The position numbers and the translations under genes are program-made. The notes below the pieces were generated by a model, which was not told where the DNA came from, did no database searches, and saw only the letters and a program-made list of their open reading frames with translations. Shown here one piece after another: positions 1 to 8,394 of a stretch of DNA of 64,000 nt. How positions within the stretch are numbered: position 1 is the stretch's first letter; every line of letters starts with the position of its first letter. Source of the DNA: Sellimonas caecigallum (lineage in GTDB: Bacteria; Bacillota; Clostridia; Lachnospirales; Lachnospiraceae); assembly GCF_019754295.1 (NCBI RefSeq), contig NZ_VIRV01000003.1, forward strand, positions 62,001 through 126,000, in the 5' to 3' direction.

Positions 1-31
1 TCATAAATTCTTAAAACTTAGATGCAAATCT

Positions 32-45
32 TTAGAATATTCTAA
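32..45. repeat. 14-bp perfect palindrome upstream of the first gene
   Basis: TTAGAATATTCTAA is a perfect inverted repeat about 80 bases upstream of the first coding start. A possible -10 (TACAAT, 79-84) follows. It could be an operator, but no regulator is visible next to it. Confidence 0.35.
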
Positions 46-122
46 GATGCGCTTTCACAGTTTTTTCACTTTATGTTTTACAATAGTGTCAAATGAAAGG
101 AATGAAATCGGAGGCGAACTTT

Positions 123-728
123 ATGATAAAAGCATATACAACAGTAAAACAATTCATCAAAACAGAAAAACGTGACTGGCTGGAAAACGGAAAACAACGT
201 TACGCCGCCTCCGCCCTGATCCTTATGTTCTTTATATTTTCCTTTGTAGGCTGGCTTTGGGAGGTACTCCTTCACGTATATTATGACGGAATGATCGTAA
301 ACCGCGGCATGCTTTTCGGACCGTGGCTTCCAATTTATGGATTCGGAGGCACCTTTGTCGTATGTTTCCTGCGGCGCTTTTCTTCCAGTCCCCGAAAAGT
401 ATTTTTTCTTACTATGCTGATGGCTGGCATCATGGAGTTTGTGACCGGATCCGTACTCTGGCATGTTTACCAAATGCGCTGGTGGGATTACCGGGATTCC
501 CTGATCAATATCAAAGGCTTTGTCTGCCTGGAAGGACTTCTTCTCTTCGGGACAGGCGGTGTCCTCTTTCTCTACTTTGCAGCGCCGAAACTGAACAGTC
601 TGATCATACGGATCCCCCGGACACTCCGGATTGCCTTGTGCGCAATACTTGTTCTTCTTTTCCTGGCAGATTTTGCTTTTTCCGTATTCCACCCGAATAT
701 CGGATTCGGTGTGACGATGCCTCGCTGA
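123..728 (+). CDS. Putative ABC-transporter type IV membrane protein (PF06541-like)
   Basis: A 201-residue integral membrane protein with about five hydrophobic segments (roughly residues 29-50, 65-83, 94-113, 135-153 and 168-189). The stretch GWLWEVLL followed by NRGMLFGPWLPIYGFGG is the signature of the family annotated as putative ABC-transporter type IV, common in Firmicutes and without an established function. The ATG at 123 was chosen because GGAGG at 110-114 sits 8 bases upstream; an earlier ATG at 93 has no ribosome site. It is monocistronic and ends at a bidirectional terminator shared with asnB. No ATPase partner is adjacent, so a transport role is inference from the family name only. 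Confidence 0.8.
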   Translation: MIKAYTTVKQFIKTEKRDWLENGKQRYAASALILMFFIFSFVGWLWEVLLHVYYDGMIVNRGMLFGPWLPIYGFGGTFVVCFLRRFSSSPRKVFFLTMLMAGIMEFVTGSVLWHVYQMRWWDYRDSLINIKGFVCLEGLLLFGTGGVLFLYFAAPKLNSLIIRIPRTLRIALCAILVLLFLADFAFSVFHPNIGFGVTMPR

Positions 729-755
729 TTTTACATATCAATGATACACTGCAAA

Positions 756-790
756 AAGGGCAGCCTGAACATAATGTTCAGGCTGCCCTT
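756..790. terminator. Bidirectional terminator between the membrane protein and asnB
   Basis: Long GC-rich inverted repeat (AAGGGCAGCCTGAACAT and its complement). The five A bases before the left arm give a T tract for the minus-strand asnB transcript. The plus side has only a weaker T-rich tail. Confidence 0.85.
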
Positions 791-819
791 CAAACTTTCT
801 CCATATGAAATAAACCGAA

Positions 820-2694
820 TTAATGCGCACAGTCCGCTTCTATTTTTTCCAGATCCCCATTGTTTGTGAAGTACGCTTTGTACCACATCAAGAAGGTGTA
901 CACAACCCAGATCTGAATAGAATGTGTGACTTTTCCGCCTTTGTGCTCTTCCAGAAGAGCCAGGATCTTCTCCTGATTGAAAAATCTCGCAGCGGTTTCG
1001 CCTTCAAATTCTTTGCGAATCATCTGGTAGTACTTGTCTTCTCTCATCCAGTTCGGAAGCGGGCTTGGGAACATGAGCTTCTTGCGCTCTGCGCTCTTCT
1101 TGCTGAACTTCCTGTCCGCAAGGGCACGGAATGCCAGCTTCGTATTGGAATCATTGACCTTGCATTTTGCAGGGATCGTCCTTGCTGTCTTGAACACTTC
1201 GATATCCATAAACGGAACGCGAAGCTCCAGAGAATTGGCCATAGACATCTTGTCCGCCTTCAGCAGGATCTCCTGGCGCAGCCACATATTGAAATCCAGG
1301 TACTGCATTTTGGACACATCGTCCAGATTCGGCACTTTGTCATAAAATTCTTTTGCGATATCCAGCGGATTTCTGCTAGGATATTTTTTCTTTAAGAAAG
1401 AATCTCTCTCTTCGTATTTGAATACATTGCTGTTTCCGATATAACGCTCTTCCACGTCTTTGCTTCCGCGGATCAAAAATCCTTTTCCTTTGAATTTCGG
1501 GAGCGGAGATACGACTGCCGCAACCGCTTTTCTCAGCCATTTCGGAAGTTTCTGATAGTTCCCAAGGGAGATATTTTCGTGGTAAATATTGTAGCCGCCA
1601 AACATCTCATCTGCCCCTTCCCCGGAGAGGGCTACCTTGAAGTCTTTGGATACCCGGTTGGAAATGTAGTACAGAAGATTCGCACTCGGGTTTGCCAGCG
1701 GCTCATCCATGTAATACTGGATCTTCTCCGCATCGTGGAAGTATTCTTCAGCAGACACTTTTCTTCCGATATTTTTGACTCCAATCTCGTCTGCCAGCTC
1801 TTTCGCATGCGGTGCTTCGCTGTATTTTTGTTCCACGAAATCAATCGTGAATGTCGTAAGATCTACCTTATCTTTCAGCTCGTATGCCACGTAGCTGGAA
1901 TCTACCCCGCTTGAAAGGAAAGAACATACCGGCACATCTGCGATGATGTGCTTGTTGACAGAATCATCCAGGACACCGTCCAGCTTGTCCGCCACGCTTT
2001 CAATCGTCTGATTTTCATCGATGTCGAACGTCGGTTCCCAGTAAGTCTGCACATCCAGTTTTCCGTTTTCATATGTGAAATAATGTCCCGGAAGAAGCTT
2101 GTATACATTTCGGAAGAATGTCTCTTCTCCTGGGATACATCCAAATGTCATGAAATCCGGAAGTTTTTCTTCAAACAGTTCTTTTTTGAAATCCGGATGA
2201 ACGAGGAAGGATTTGATCTCGGATCCAAACAGGAGTGTATCTCCTTCGTTATAATAGTAAAACGGCTTGATTCCAAAATGGTCTCTCGCGCCAAAAAGTG
2301 TCTTCTTTGTTCTGTCAAAAATCACAAATGCAAACATTCCCCGAAGGCGTCCAAGAAGTCCTTCTTTTCCCCATTCTTCGTATCCGTGAAGCAGGATCTC
2401 GGAATCGGAATGTGTGGAGAACACATGTCCGCAGCGAATCAGCTCTTCTCTGATACCCTGGAAATTGTATAGCTCTCCGTTAAAAATCAGTACGAGGTTC
2501 TTGTCTTCATTGAACATCGGCTGGGAACCGCCTTCCAGGTCAATGATACTAAGCCTTGCAAAGCCAAGCGCCACGCCGCCTTCCACGAAGGCATCCTGAG
2601 AGTCCGGTCCTCTGTGACGGATCTTATCTGTCATCTGTTTGATGACAGACGGGTCATATTCTTTTAATCCTGCATATCCTGCAAAACCGCACAT
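820..2694 (-). CDS. asnB: Asparagine synthase (glutamine-hydrolysing)
   Basis: Makes asparagine from aspartate, ATP and glutamine in the cytoplasm. 624 residues. The N-terminal class II glutamine amidotransferase domain starts MCGFAG, so Cys2 becomes the N-terminal nucleophile after Met removal; this fixes the start at 2694, with GGAG just upstream, rather than an earlier in-frame ATG at 2724. FNGELYNF lies at about 71-78. The synthetase domain carries the ATP-pyrophosphatase loop as SSGVDSS (261-267), a variant of SGGxDSS. Length fits AsnB. It is monocistronic, with its own promoter at 2765-2793 and a terminator at 756-790. Confidence 0.95.
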   Translation of the reverse strand: MCGFAGYAGLKEYDPSVIKQMTDKIRHRGPDSQDAFVEGGVALGFARLSIIDLEGGSQPMFNEDKNLVLIFNGELYNFQGIREELIRCGHVFSTHSDSEILLHGYEEWGKEGLLGRLRGMFAFVIFDRTKKTLFGARDHFGIKPFYYYNEGDTLLFGSEIKSFLVHPDFKKELFEEKLPDFMTFGCIPGEETFFRNVYKLLPGHYFTYENGKLDVQTYWEPTFDIDENQTIESVADKLDGVLDDSVNKHIIADVPVCSFLSSGVDSSYVAYELKDKVDLTTFTIDFVEQKYSEAPHAKELADEIGVKNIGRKVSAEEYFHDAEKIQYYMDEPLANPSANLLYYISNRVSKDFKVALSGEGADEMFGGYNIYHENISLGNYQKLPKWLRKAVAAVVSPLPKFKGKGFLIRGSKDVEERYIGNSNVFKYEERDSFLKKKYPSRNPLDIAKEFYDKVPNLDDVSKMQYLDFNMWLRQEILLKADKMSMANSLELRVPFMDIEVFKTARTIPAKCKVNDSNTKLAFRALADRKFSKKSAERKKLMFPSPLPNWMREDKYYQMIRKEFEGETAARFFNQEKILALLEEHKGGKVTHSIQIWVVYTFLMWYKAYFTNNGDLEKIEADCAH

Positions 2695-2764
2695 AAATTT
2701 TTCTCCTTTATCATCTCTTATCAATCATTGTCAACGTCTTTATTTCTTTTCATAACAACTTCTT

Positions 2765-2793
2765 ATTGTACCGAAATTCTTTCAGGATTGCAA
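2765..2793 (-). promoter_or_regulatory. asnB promoter
   Basis: Minus-strand TTGCAA (2788-2793), 17-base spacer, TACAAT (2765-2770). The predicted start near 2758 gives a leader of about 64 bases without an obvious riboswitch fold. Confidence 0.65.
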
Positions 2794-2802
2794 GACATCC
2801 GA

Positions 2803-3525
2803 TTATAAAACATGAATCTGCTCCATGACTTTTCCGATGGGCTTGCGGATCACAAGATCCGCATCTACACTTTTCGCAGTTTCCGCCTTGTTGATGACGA
2901 CAAGATATTTGCCCCTGAAATAGTCGATGAACCCGGCAGCCGGGTAAACCACAAGAGATGTGCCGCCTATGATCAACATATCCGCGTTTACTATGGCCTC
3001 CACCGACTTCTGGATCGTCGTCATGTCAAGCCCTTCTTCATAGAGGACCACGTCCGGCTTGATCATTCCGCCGCACGTACAGCGCGGGATCCCAACGGCC
3101 TCCTTCACATACGAGGCATCGTAAAATTTTCCACATTTCATACAATAATTCCGGTGGATGCTGCCGTGAAGTTCATACACCGTTTTGCTTCCGGCTTTCT
3201 GATGGAGTCCGTCAATATTCTGGGTAACGACCGCCGAGAGCTTTCCGGCTGCCTCCAGTTCAGCCAGCTTTCGATGTGCCGGATTTGGCCTGGCATCCAG
3301 ACACATCATCCGGTCTTTATAGAACCGGTAGAACTCCTCCGGATTTCTCAGAAAAAATGAATGGCTTATGATCGTTTCCGGTGGATATTTATACTTTTGA
3401 TTGTATAAACCATCCTCACTCCGAAAATCAGGGATATTGCTCTCCGTCGAGACGCCCGCTCCGCCGAAAAATACGATCCTATTGCTTTCCTCTGTCATCT
3501 TCTGCAGTCTTTGTATCTCATCCAT
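2803..3525 (-). CDS. cobB: NAD-dependent protein deacylase, sirtuin family
   Basis: Removes acyl groups from lysines using NAD+. About 240 residues. Numbering from the upstream GTG: GAGVSTESNIPDFR (24-37) is the NAD-binding loop, QNIDGLH (105-111) follows, His122 in ELHGS is the catalytic base, and Cys130, Cys133, Cys151 and Cys153 form the zinc site. The last pair is C-x-C rather than the usual C-x2-C. GTSLVVYPAA is the final NAD-contact motif. Start: ATG at 3525 or GTG at 3531, both behind GGAGA (3537-3540); spacing favours neither strongly. An extended -10 element (TG-C-TATACT, 3584-3591 on the minus strand) precedes it. Single gene. Confidence 0.92.
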   Translation of the reverse strand: MDEIQRLQKMTEESNRIVFFGGAGVSTESNIPDFRSEDGLYNQKYKYPPETIISHSFFLRNPEEFYRFYKDRMMCLDARPNPAHRKLAELEAAGKLSAVVTQNIDGLHQKAGSKTVYELHGSIHRNYCMKCGKFYDASYVKEAVGIPRCTCGGMIKPDVVLYEEGLDMTTIQKSVEAIVNADMLIIGGTSLVVYPAAGFIDYFRGKYLVVINKAETAKSVDADLVIRKPIGKVMEQIHVL

Positions 3526-3698
3526 ACCCACTTTTTCTCCTTTCCGATTCCTGTAATTCCCTGCGTTACCACACTTTTCTTTTAGTATAGCACAGTTTTA
3601 GCCTGCTGATAAACTTTTCTCTTTTCCGGCGAATTTCTTGCAGCCTCCTTATGCGTCGTGTATACTGTTTTCATATGGGCAGGAAGGAGAGAGGTTTT

Positions 3699-4586
3699 AT
3701 GTCACAGAATGTCACAAAGAAATTACTGAATATTATTACAATTCTGGTAGGAAATGCCATCTACGCACTTGGGGTAGTCATATTTATTCTTCCAAATGAC
3801 CTGATCACAGGGGGAACGACAGGTCTTGGTCTTGCTTTTGAACATTATTTTCATGTCCCGCTGTCCGCATTCGTATTCTGCTTTAATGCGGTCATGTTTA
3901 TCCTTGGGGCTCTTGTCCTTGGAAAGATGTTCGCTTTTACCACACTGATCAGCAGCTTTTTCTATCCGATCATACTTGGCGTCTTCCAGAAGATTCCGGA
4001 ACTTTCCCAGATCACGCAGGACAAGATGCTGTCCACCGTCTGCGGCGGTCTGATGATCGGCTTTGCCATCGGTATCGTGATCCGTGCCGGAGCGTCCACC
4101 GGTGGGATGGACATCCCGCCGCTTGTCCTGAACAAGAAATTCGGACTTCCGGTATCTGTTATGCTCTACGTCTTCGATTTTGCCATCCTGATCTCACAGA
4201 TGCTTTTCTCAGACAAAGAGCAGATCATTTACGGTATTCTGCTTGTTCTGATCTATACCGTCGTCCTGGACAAAGTGCTCCTGACCGGACATGTACAGAC
4301 GCAGGTCAAGATCATAAGCAAAAAGTATAAAGAAATCAATGAGATGATCGTTGGACGCCTGGACCGCGGCTCCACCATCCTCTATGGGGAGACCGGATAT
4401 CTCCACACAGATCAGCCAATCATCCTTACCGTCATCTCCAACCGGGAACTGGCCCGTCTGAACCAGGAAGTCACAAGCATCGATCCGGAAGCATTCATGA
4501 TCATCGCACGCGTCAACGAAGTAAAAGGACACGGATTCTCAAGCAGTAAGATTTACAAAAACACAAAAGGAAAAACTACAAAGTAA
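3699..4586 (+). CDS. YitT family membrane protein with C-terminal DUF2179 domain
   Basis: A 295-residue protein with five to six membrane segments in the N-terminal two thirds (YitT domain, beginning near residue 10; internal GGTTGLGLAF and RAGASTGGMDI motifs), then a soluble ferredoxin-like DUF2179 domain (about residues 210-290; contains the STILYGETGYL stretch typical of the family). The substrate of these proteins is unknown. The ATG at 3699 is preferred over 3651 because AAGGAGAG at 3684-3691 precedes it. Neighbours give no functional hint. Confidence 0.88.
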   Translation: MSQNVTKKLLNIITILVGNAIYALGVVIFILPNDLITGGTTGLGLAFEHYFHVPLSAFVFCFNAVMFILGALVLGKMFAFTTLISSFFYPIILGVFQKIPELSQITQDKMLSTVCGGLMIGFAIGIVIRAGASTGGMDIPPLVLNKKFGLPVSVMLYVFDFAILISQMLFSDKEQIIYGILLVLIYTVVLDKVLLTGHVQTQVKIISKKYKEINEMIVGRLDRGSTILYGETGYLHTDQPIILTVISNRELARLNQEVTSIDPEAFMIIARVNEVKGHGFSSSKIYKNTKGKTTK

Positions 4587-4598
4587 ATCACAAAAATA

Positions 4599-4607
4599 TG
4601 CTATAAT
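4599..4607 (+). promoter_or_regulatory. Extended -10 promoter for the small gene at 4641
   Basis: TG-C-TATAAT (4599-4607) with no clear -35; the start would fall near 4614, giving a short leader that contains AAAGGAG. Confidence 0.55.
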
Positions 4608-4640
4608 TCTATTAAAGCATATTAAGAGAAAGGAGTCATC

Positions 4641-5039
4641 ATGAAAAAGAAACTAATGGTTTTTGGTTTCCTTATTCTTATTTGTATACTGGGCGTGGTT
4701 TTGTACAAAAGGAAGGACACTCCGGATGTCATCGCTGATTTGAAAGCGGAGGATATTGCCAGTATTCAGATGAACCGCGGCGACTCCGAATATGTCTTAT
4801 CGGAAAAAGAAGACATTTCCAAATTTCTGGCCATCGTCCAGGATATGAAACTTTCAAAAAAGATATTCCCTGATCAAAAAGATGGGATCTATTTGTCGAT
4901 AGACATTCACATAAAGGATCAGGATCCTGTCTATATGGCAATCCGGCATCCCGATGTGGTTTCTGTCGAGGACAGGGATTATGCCTCCGCAAAGGATTAT
5001 TGTGAGATTTTCTCATCTTTTTTGGAAGAATGGAATTAG
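4641..5039 (+). CDS. Small membrane-anchored extracytoplasmic protein, unknown function
   Basis: 132 residues. Residues 1-5 are basic (MKKKL) and 6-22 are hydrophobic, a signal anchor or uncleaved signal peptide without a lipobox Cys. The rest is a small acidic/basic mixed domain with no recognised motif. The start has AAAGGAG 7 bases upstream, its own extended -10 promoter and a terminator downstream, so it is probably a real monocistronic gene. I do not recognise a family; small surface-exposed proteins of this type are common in Lachnospiraceae. Confidence 0.75.
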   Translation: MKKKLMVFGFLILICILGVVLYKRKDTPDVIADLKAEDIASIQMNRGDSEYVLSEKEDISKFLAIVQDMKLSKKIFPDQKDGIYLSIDIHIKDQDPVYMAIRHPDVVSVEDRDYASAKDYCEIFSSFLEEWN

Positions 5040-5052
5040 ACAGGAATTGTCA

Positions 5053-5090
5053 AAACGGGACGGCCCCCTTCCTGGGATGCCGTCCCGTTT
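5053..5090. terminator. Bidirectional terminator, end of the fatty-acid operon
   Basis: AAACGGGACGGC (5053-5064) pairs with GCCGTCCCGTTT (5079-5090). It serves the small plus-strand gene and, from the other side, the fab operon that ends with the MarR gene. Confidence 0.8.
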
Positions 5091-5115
5091 CGTATGTTTG
5101 TTTATTTCCATGCTG

Positions 5116-5568
5116 TCATTGGGATTCTTCATCTCTGTATCCGTCAAAAAAGTCGTACAGACTGTGAAGGGTCTTTACAAGTACCGGAATCTCGTCTTCT
5201 TTCAGGGAAGCCACTACCGCCTCCGTCATTTTTTTGTGAAAGTTTTCATGATGCCGATAGGCTTTCTCCCCTTTTTTCGTGAGCCGGATGTTTACTACCC
5301 GTCTGTCTTCCTCGCTTCTCATTCTTACTACATATTTTTTGTTTACGAGACTGTTCATGGAAGTCGTGAGAGATCCGACGGTAATTTTGAGCTTTTTCGC
5401 AATGGCAGACATATTGTTTCCTTTTCCAAGGCCTACAGCTTCGATGATATGCATATCATTGTTGGTAATATCTTTATATTCCTCTGTAATGACTGCTTTT
5501 TCTTCCAACTCCCAGATTTCGTTGAACAAATGAACCAGTATATCATTTATCGCTTTATATGCATCCAC
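5116..5568 (-). CDS. MarR family regulator, FabT-like, last gene of the fab operon
   Basis: 150 residues with a central winged helix: recognition segment near MSAIAKKLKITVGSLTTSM (about 53-71) and wing RSEEDRRVVNIRLTKKG (about 84-100). MarR proteins inside fab operons are typically FabT, which with long-chain acyl-ACP represses fatty-acid synthesis. Location as the last gene, 21 bases after the enoyl reductase, and TTTGA-N3-TCAAA palindromes before fabH support that role, by inference. The start is GTG at 5568 with GGAG 7 bases upstream. In streptococci fabT is near the operon front, so this placement differs. Confidence 0.85.
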   Translation of the reverse strand: MDAYKAINDILVHLFNEIWELEEKAVITEEYKDITNNDMHIIEAVGLGKGNNMSAIAKKLKITVGSLTTSMNSLVNKKYVVRMRSEEDRRVVNIRLTKKGEKAYRHHENFHKKMTEAVVASLKEDEIPVLVKTLHSLYDFFDGYRDEESQ

Positions 5569-5589
5569 GCCTTTGCTCCTTCTTTCGCT

Positions 5590-6654
5590 TTATCCCATAA
5601 GTGATTCGATAACTTCGTGAACTGTTGTGATCCGATCCTGCATGTACGTATCCGCTCCGCAGAAAAGGAGTGCCTCTTCCACATCCCCTTTCGCCGCTGC
5701 TACGAGTCGTTCCGTAATACAGTACGGAATCTCTGCCGGACTGCATTTGTGCAGGCAGCCGAGACATTTTTTCGGAGTAAACTTTTCTCCTTCCATCACT
5801 CTCTCCATAAATGGATTCATGATGGCTCTTCCCGGCATTCCCACCGGACTTGTCACGATACGGATGTCTTCTTTCTTGGCCTTCAGATACGCTTCTTTGT
5901 AGCGGATGTCTGCATCGCATTCCTCTGTCGTCACAAACCGGCTTGCAGTTTGGATCCCATCCACGCCAAGGTTCATCGCATATTCCACTTTCTCTTTCGT
6001 GTCGATACCGCCTGCCAACACGACCGGAATATGCACATGATACTTATCTCCATAGCTTTTCACTGTTTCCAGTATGTCCCGGATTTCTTCCTCATATGTC
6101 TTTTCATCGTATTCCTTCAGCTGATCTTTTGTAAATCCGAGGTGCCCTCCTGCTTTTGGCCCCTCGATCACGACAAGATCCGCTGTCCTTTTATACTTTC
6201 GATCCCAGTATTTCAAGATGACATTTGCGGATTTGTTCGTGGACACGATAGGCGCGATCTTCGTTCCGGATCCGTCCACATATTTCGGAAGATCCGTCGG
6301 AAGCCCGGCTCCGGATATGATAATGTCACATCCGAGAGATGCGGCATGGCGCACATATGCTTCATAATTCTTCAAGGCAACCATGATATTAAATCCAATG
6401 AACCCGTCCGGCGCCGTCTCTCTCGCCTTTTCATACTCCGACTTCATCGCCCGCAAGTTGGCTTCAAAAGGATGCTGCTCAAAATCCTCCTCCCGAAAAC
6501 CGATCTGTGCGTTGGAAATGATTCCTGCAGCCCCTTCTTTTGCCACTGCACCAGAAAGCCCTCCGAGGGAAATCCCGACTCCCATCCCTCCCTGGATCAG
6601 CGGGACTTCTATTTTCTTATCGCCTAATTGAATCGGCGGCCATTTTGTTCTCAA
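5590..6654 (-). CDS. FMN-dependent enoyl-ACP reductase II / nitronate monooxygenase family (FabK-like)
   Basis: 354 residues, a TIM-barrel flavoprotein: IQGGMGVGISLGG near the N-terminus, GPKAGGHLG mid-protein, LAGGIDTKE and GIQTASRF in the phosphate-binding C-terminal half. It is the only candidate in the operon for the last step of elongation, reduction of enoyl-ACP. Compared with pneumococcal FabK it is longer and carries four Cys near the end (297, 300, 304, 312; C-x2-C-x3-C-x7-C), more like clostridial nitronate-monooxygenase-type proteins, so the FabK role is inferred from context. The start is TTG at 6654 with AAAGGA upstream; no nearby ATG exists. It begins 15 bases after accDA. Confidence 0.8.
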   Translation of the reverse strand: MRTKWPPIQLGDKKIEVPLIQGGMGVGISLGGLSGAVAKEGAAGIISNAQIGFREEDFEQHPFEANLRAMKSEYEKARETAPDGFIGFNIMVALKNYEAYVRHAASLGCDIIISGAGLPTDLPKYVDGSGTKIAPIVSTNKSANVILKYWDRKYKRTADLVVIEGPKAGGHLGFTKDQLKEYDEKTYEEEIRDILETVKSYGDKYHVHIPVVLAGGIDTKEKVEYAMNLGVDGIQTASRFVTTEECDADIRYKEAYLKAKKEDIRIVTSPVGMPGRAIMNPFMERVMEGEKFTPKKCLGCLHKCSPAEIPYCITERLVAAAKGDVEEALLFCGADTYMQDRITTVHEVIESLMG

Positions 6655-6669
6655 TTTCTCTGTCCTTTC

Positions 6670-8382
6670 CTAAATCCTGCGGAATCTCTGATACCGTTTT
6701 TCAACGAGAGTTTCCACGTCCATTGCTGCGTGATCACAAATGAATTTTGCCAGATATGCATCGATTTTGTCTGTCACATCCTGCAGGTTTGCTGTTGTGA
6801 AATTCTCCGGCTCTGCAATGACACGTTCCACGATATCCAGACTTTTCAGATGATTTGCCGTAAGTTTCATCACACCGGCTGCCTCTTTTGCCCTCTTTGC
6901 ATCTTTCCATAAAATAGATGCAAATCCTTCCGGGGAAAGAATAGTGTAGATAGAATTTTCCAGCATCCACACTTCGTCTGCCAAAGCTATGGCAAGCGCG
7001 CCGCCGCTTGCTCCTTCTCCGATAACGATAGATACGATCGGTGTCTTTAAGGAAGACATCTCATAGAGATTTCTTGCAATCGCCTCTCCCTGTCCTCGTT
7101 CTTCCGCCTCCAGTCCGCAGAATGCTCCCGGAGTGTCCACAAAACAGATGACTGGCCGGTGGAACTTTTCTGCCTGCTTCATGAGGCGCAGCGCTTTCCG
7201 GTATCCGTCTGGGGACGGCATTCCGAAGTTGTGTTCGATGTTTTCTTTCGTCGTCGTACCCTTTTCCTGCGCGATGACAGTGACCGGCACGCCATGGAAA
7301 CGCGCGATCCCGCCGATGATGGCACGATCGTCCTTGAAATAGCGATCCCCATGAAATTCGATAAACCCGTCAAAAAGTTCTTTTATATACTCGCTTCCCA
7401 CCGGACGTTCTTTTTTCCTGGAAATCTGTACTCTCTCCCAGGATGTGAGACCTTTGTACTCCGTATGCTCTTCCTCTTTTACAAGGCTGCAACAGTCCGT
7501 GCATCCGCCTGTTTTGTCTTCGCATCTTTCATGCATCTTCAAAATTTCTGTCAGGACTTCTTTCATCTCTTCCCGCTCTACGATACGGTCGATGAAGCCA
7601 TGTTCCAAAAGAAATTCGGACTTCTGGAATCCTTCCGGAAGTTTCTGTCTGATCGTCTGTTCGATGACGCGCGGTCCGGCAAACCCGATCAGCGCTTTTG
7701 GCTCCGCAAGGATGATATCTCCAAGCATGGCAAAGCTTGCCGTAACTCCGCCTGTCGTCGGATTTGTCAAAACGGAGATATAAAGCAGTCCGGCGTCACT
7801 GTGCCTTTTTAAGGCTGCGGATGTCTTTGCCATCTGCATAAGGGAGACAATACCTTCCTGCATTCTTGCTCCTCCGGAGCATGCAAAGATGATGACCGGA
7901 AGCTTTTCACTGGTGGCTCTTTCTACCGCGCGGGCGATCTTTTCTCCCACCGCTTCTCCCATGCTGGCCATCATAAAGCGTCCGTCACAGACACCAAGCA
8001 CAGTCTCCACGCCTCCGATCTTTGCCTTTCCGGTCAGTACCGCTTCGTCTAGCCCTGTCTTTTCCTGCAGCGCTTTGACCTTCTCCTCGTATCCCGGAAA
8101 ACTAAGCGGATTCCCTCCGGTAAGTCCCTGATCCCACTCTTCGAACGTCCCCTCGTCTGCGATCATCTCGACTCTCCGTCTCGCATGAACACGGAAATAG
8201 TTATGGCATTTCGGACAGATATAGTAATTCGACTTTACATCCTCCGTCACAATGGCCGCCTTGCAGGCATTGCACTTTTTCAGCAGTCCTTCCGGCACTT
8301 CTGGTCTGCCCTGGTTGTCGGAAGAATGGATCGATATATAGTTTTTCCTGTTTGTCTTTTTAAACATATCTTTTAACTTCAT
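6670..8382 (-). CDS. accDA: Acetyl-CoA carboxylase carboxyltransferase, fused beta-alpha chain
   Basis: Transfers the carboxyl group from biotin to acetyl-CoA, giving malonyl-CoA. One 570-residue reading frame joins AccD (about residues 1-285) to AccA (about 310-570). The AccD part has the zinc finger Cys37, Cys40, Cys56, Cys59 and the oxyanion-loop region FACSGGARMQEG (166-177). The AccA part shows GDRYFKDD, VDTPGAFCG and GEGASGGALAIA. The linker (about 283-312) is acidic and Cys-rich (Cys287, 294, 297, 298). Separate accD and accA genes are more usual. GGAGA precedes the ATG, and the gene starts 12 bases after accC. Confidence 0.95.
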   Translation of the reverse strand: MKLKDMFKKTNRKNYISIHSSDNQGRPEVPEGLLKKCNACKAAIVTEDVKSNYYICPKCHNYFRVHARRRVEMIADEGTFEEWDQGLTGGNPLSFPGYEEKVKALQEKTGLDEAVLTGKAKIGGVETVLGVCDGRFMMASMGEAVGEKIARAVERATSEKLPVIIFACSGGARMQEGIVSLMQMAKTSAALKRHSDAGLLYISVLTNPTTGGVTASFAMLGDIILAEPKALIGFAGPRVIEQTIRQKLPEGFQKSEFLLEHGFIDRIVEREEMKEVLTEILKMHERCEDKTGGCTDCCSLVKEEEHTEYKGLTSWERVQISRKKERPVGSEYIKELFDGFIEFHGDRYFKDDRAIIGGIARFHGVPVTVIAQEKGTTTKENIEHNFGMPSPDGYRKALRLMKQAEKFHRPVICFVDTPGAFCGLEAEERGQGEAIARNLYEMSSLKTPIVSIVIGEGASGGALAIALADEVWMLENSIYTILSPEGFASILWKDAKRAKEAAGVMKLTANHLKSLDIVERVIAEPENFTTANLQDVTDKIDAYLAKFICDHAAMDVETLVEKRYQRFRRI

Positions 8383-8394
8383 GTCTCATCTCTC

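Noticed and set aside
823-1395. Long plus-strand open frame opposite asnB
   Set aside because: Antisense to a clear enzyme with catalytic residues; composition follows the opposite strand and no ribosome site.
2695-2760. Searched asnB leader for a riboswitch or T-box
   Set aside because: Only about 64 bases and no stem set or terminator alternative.
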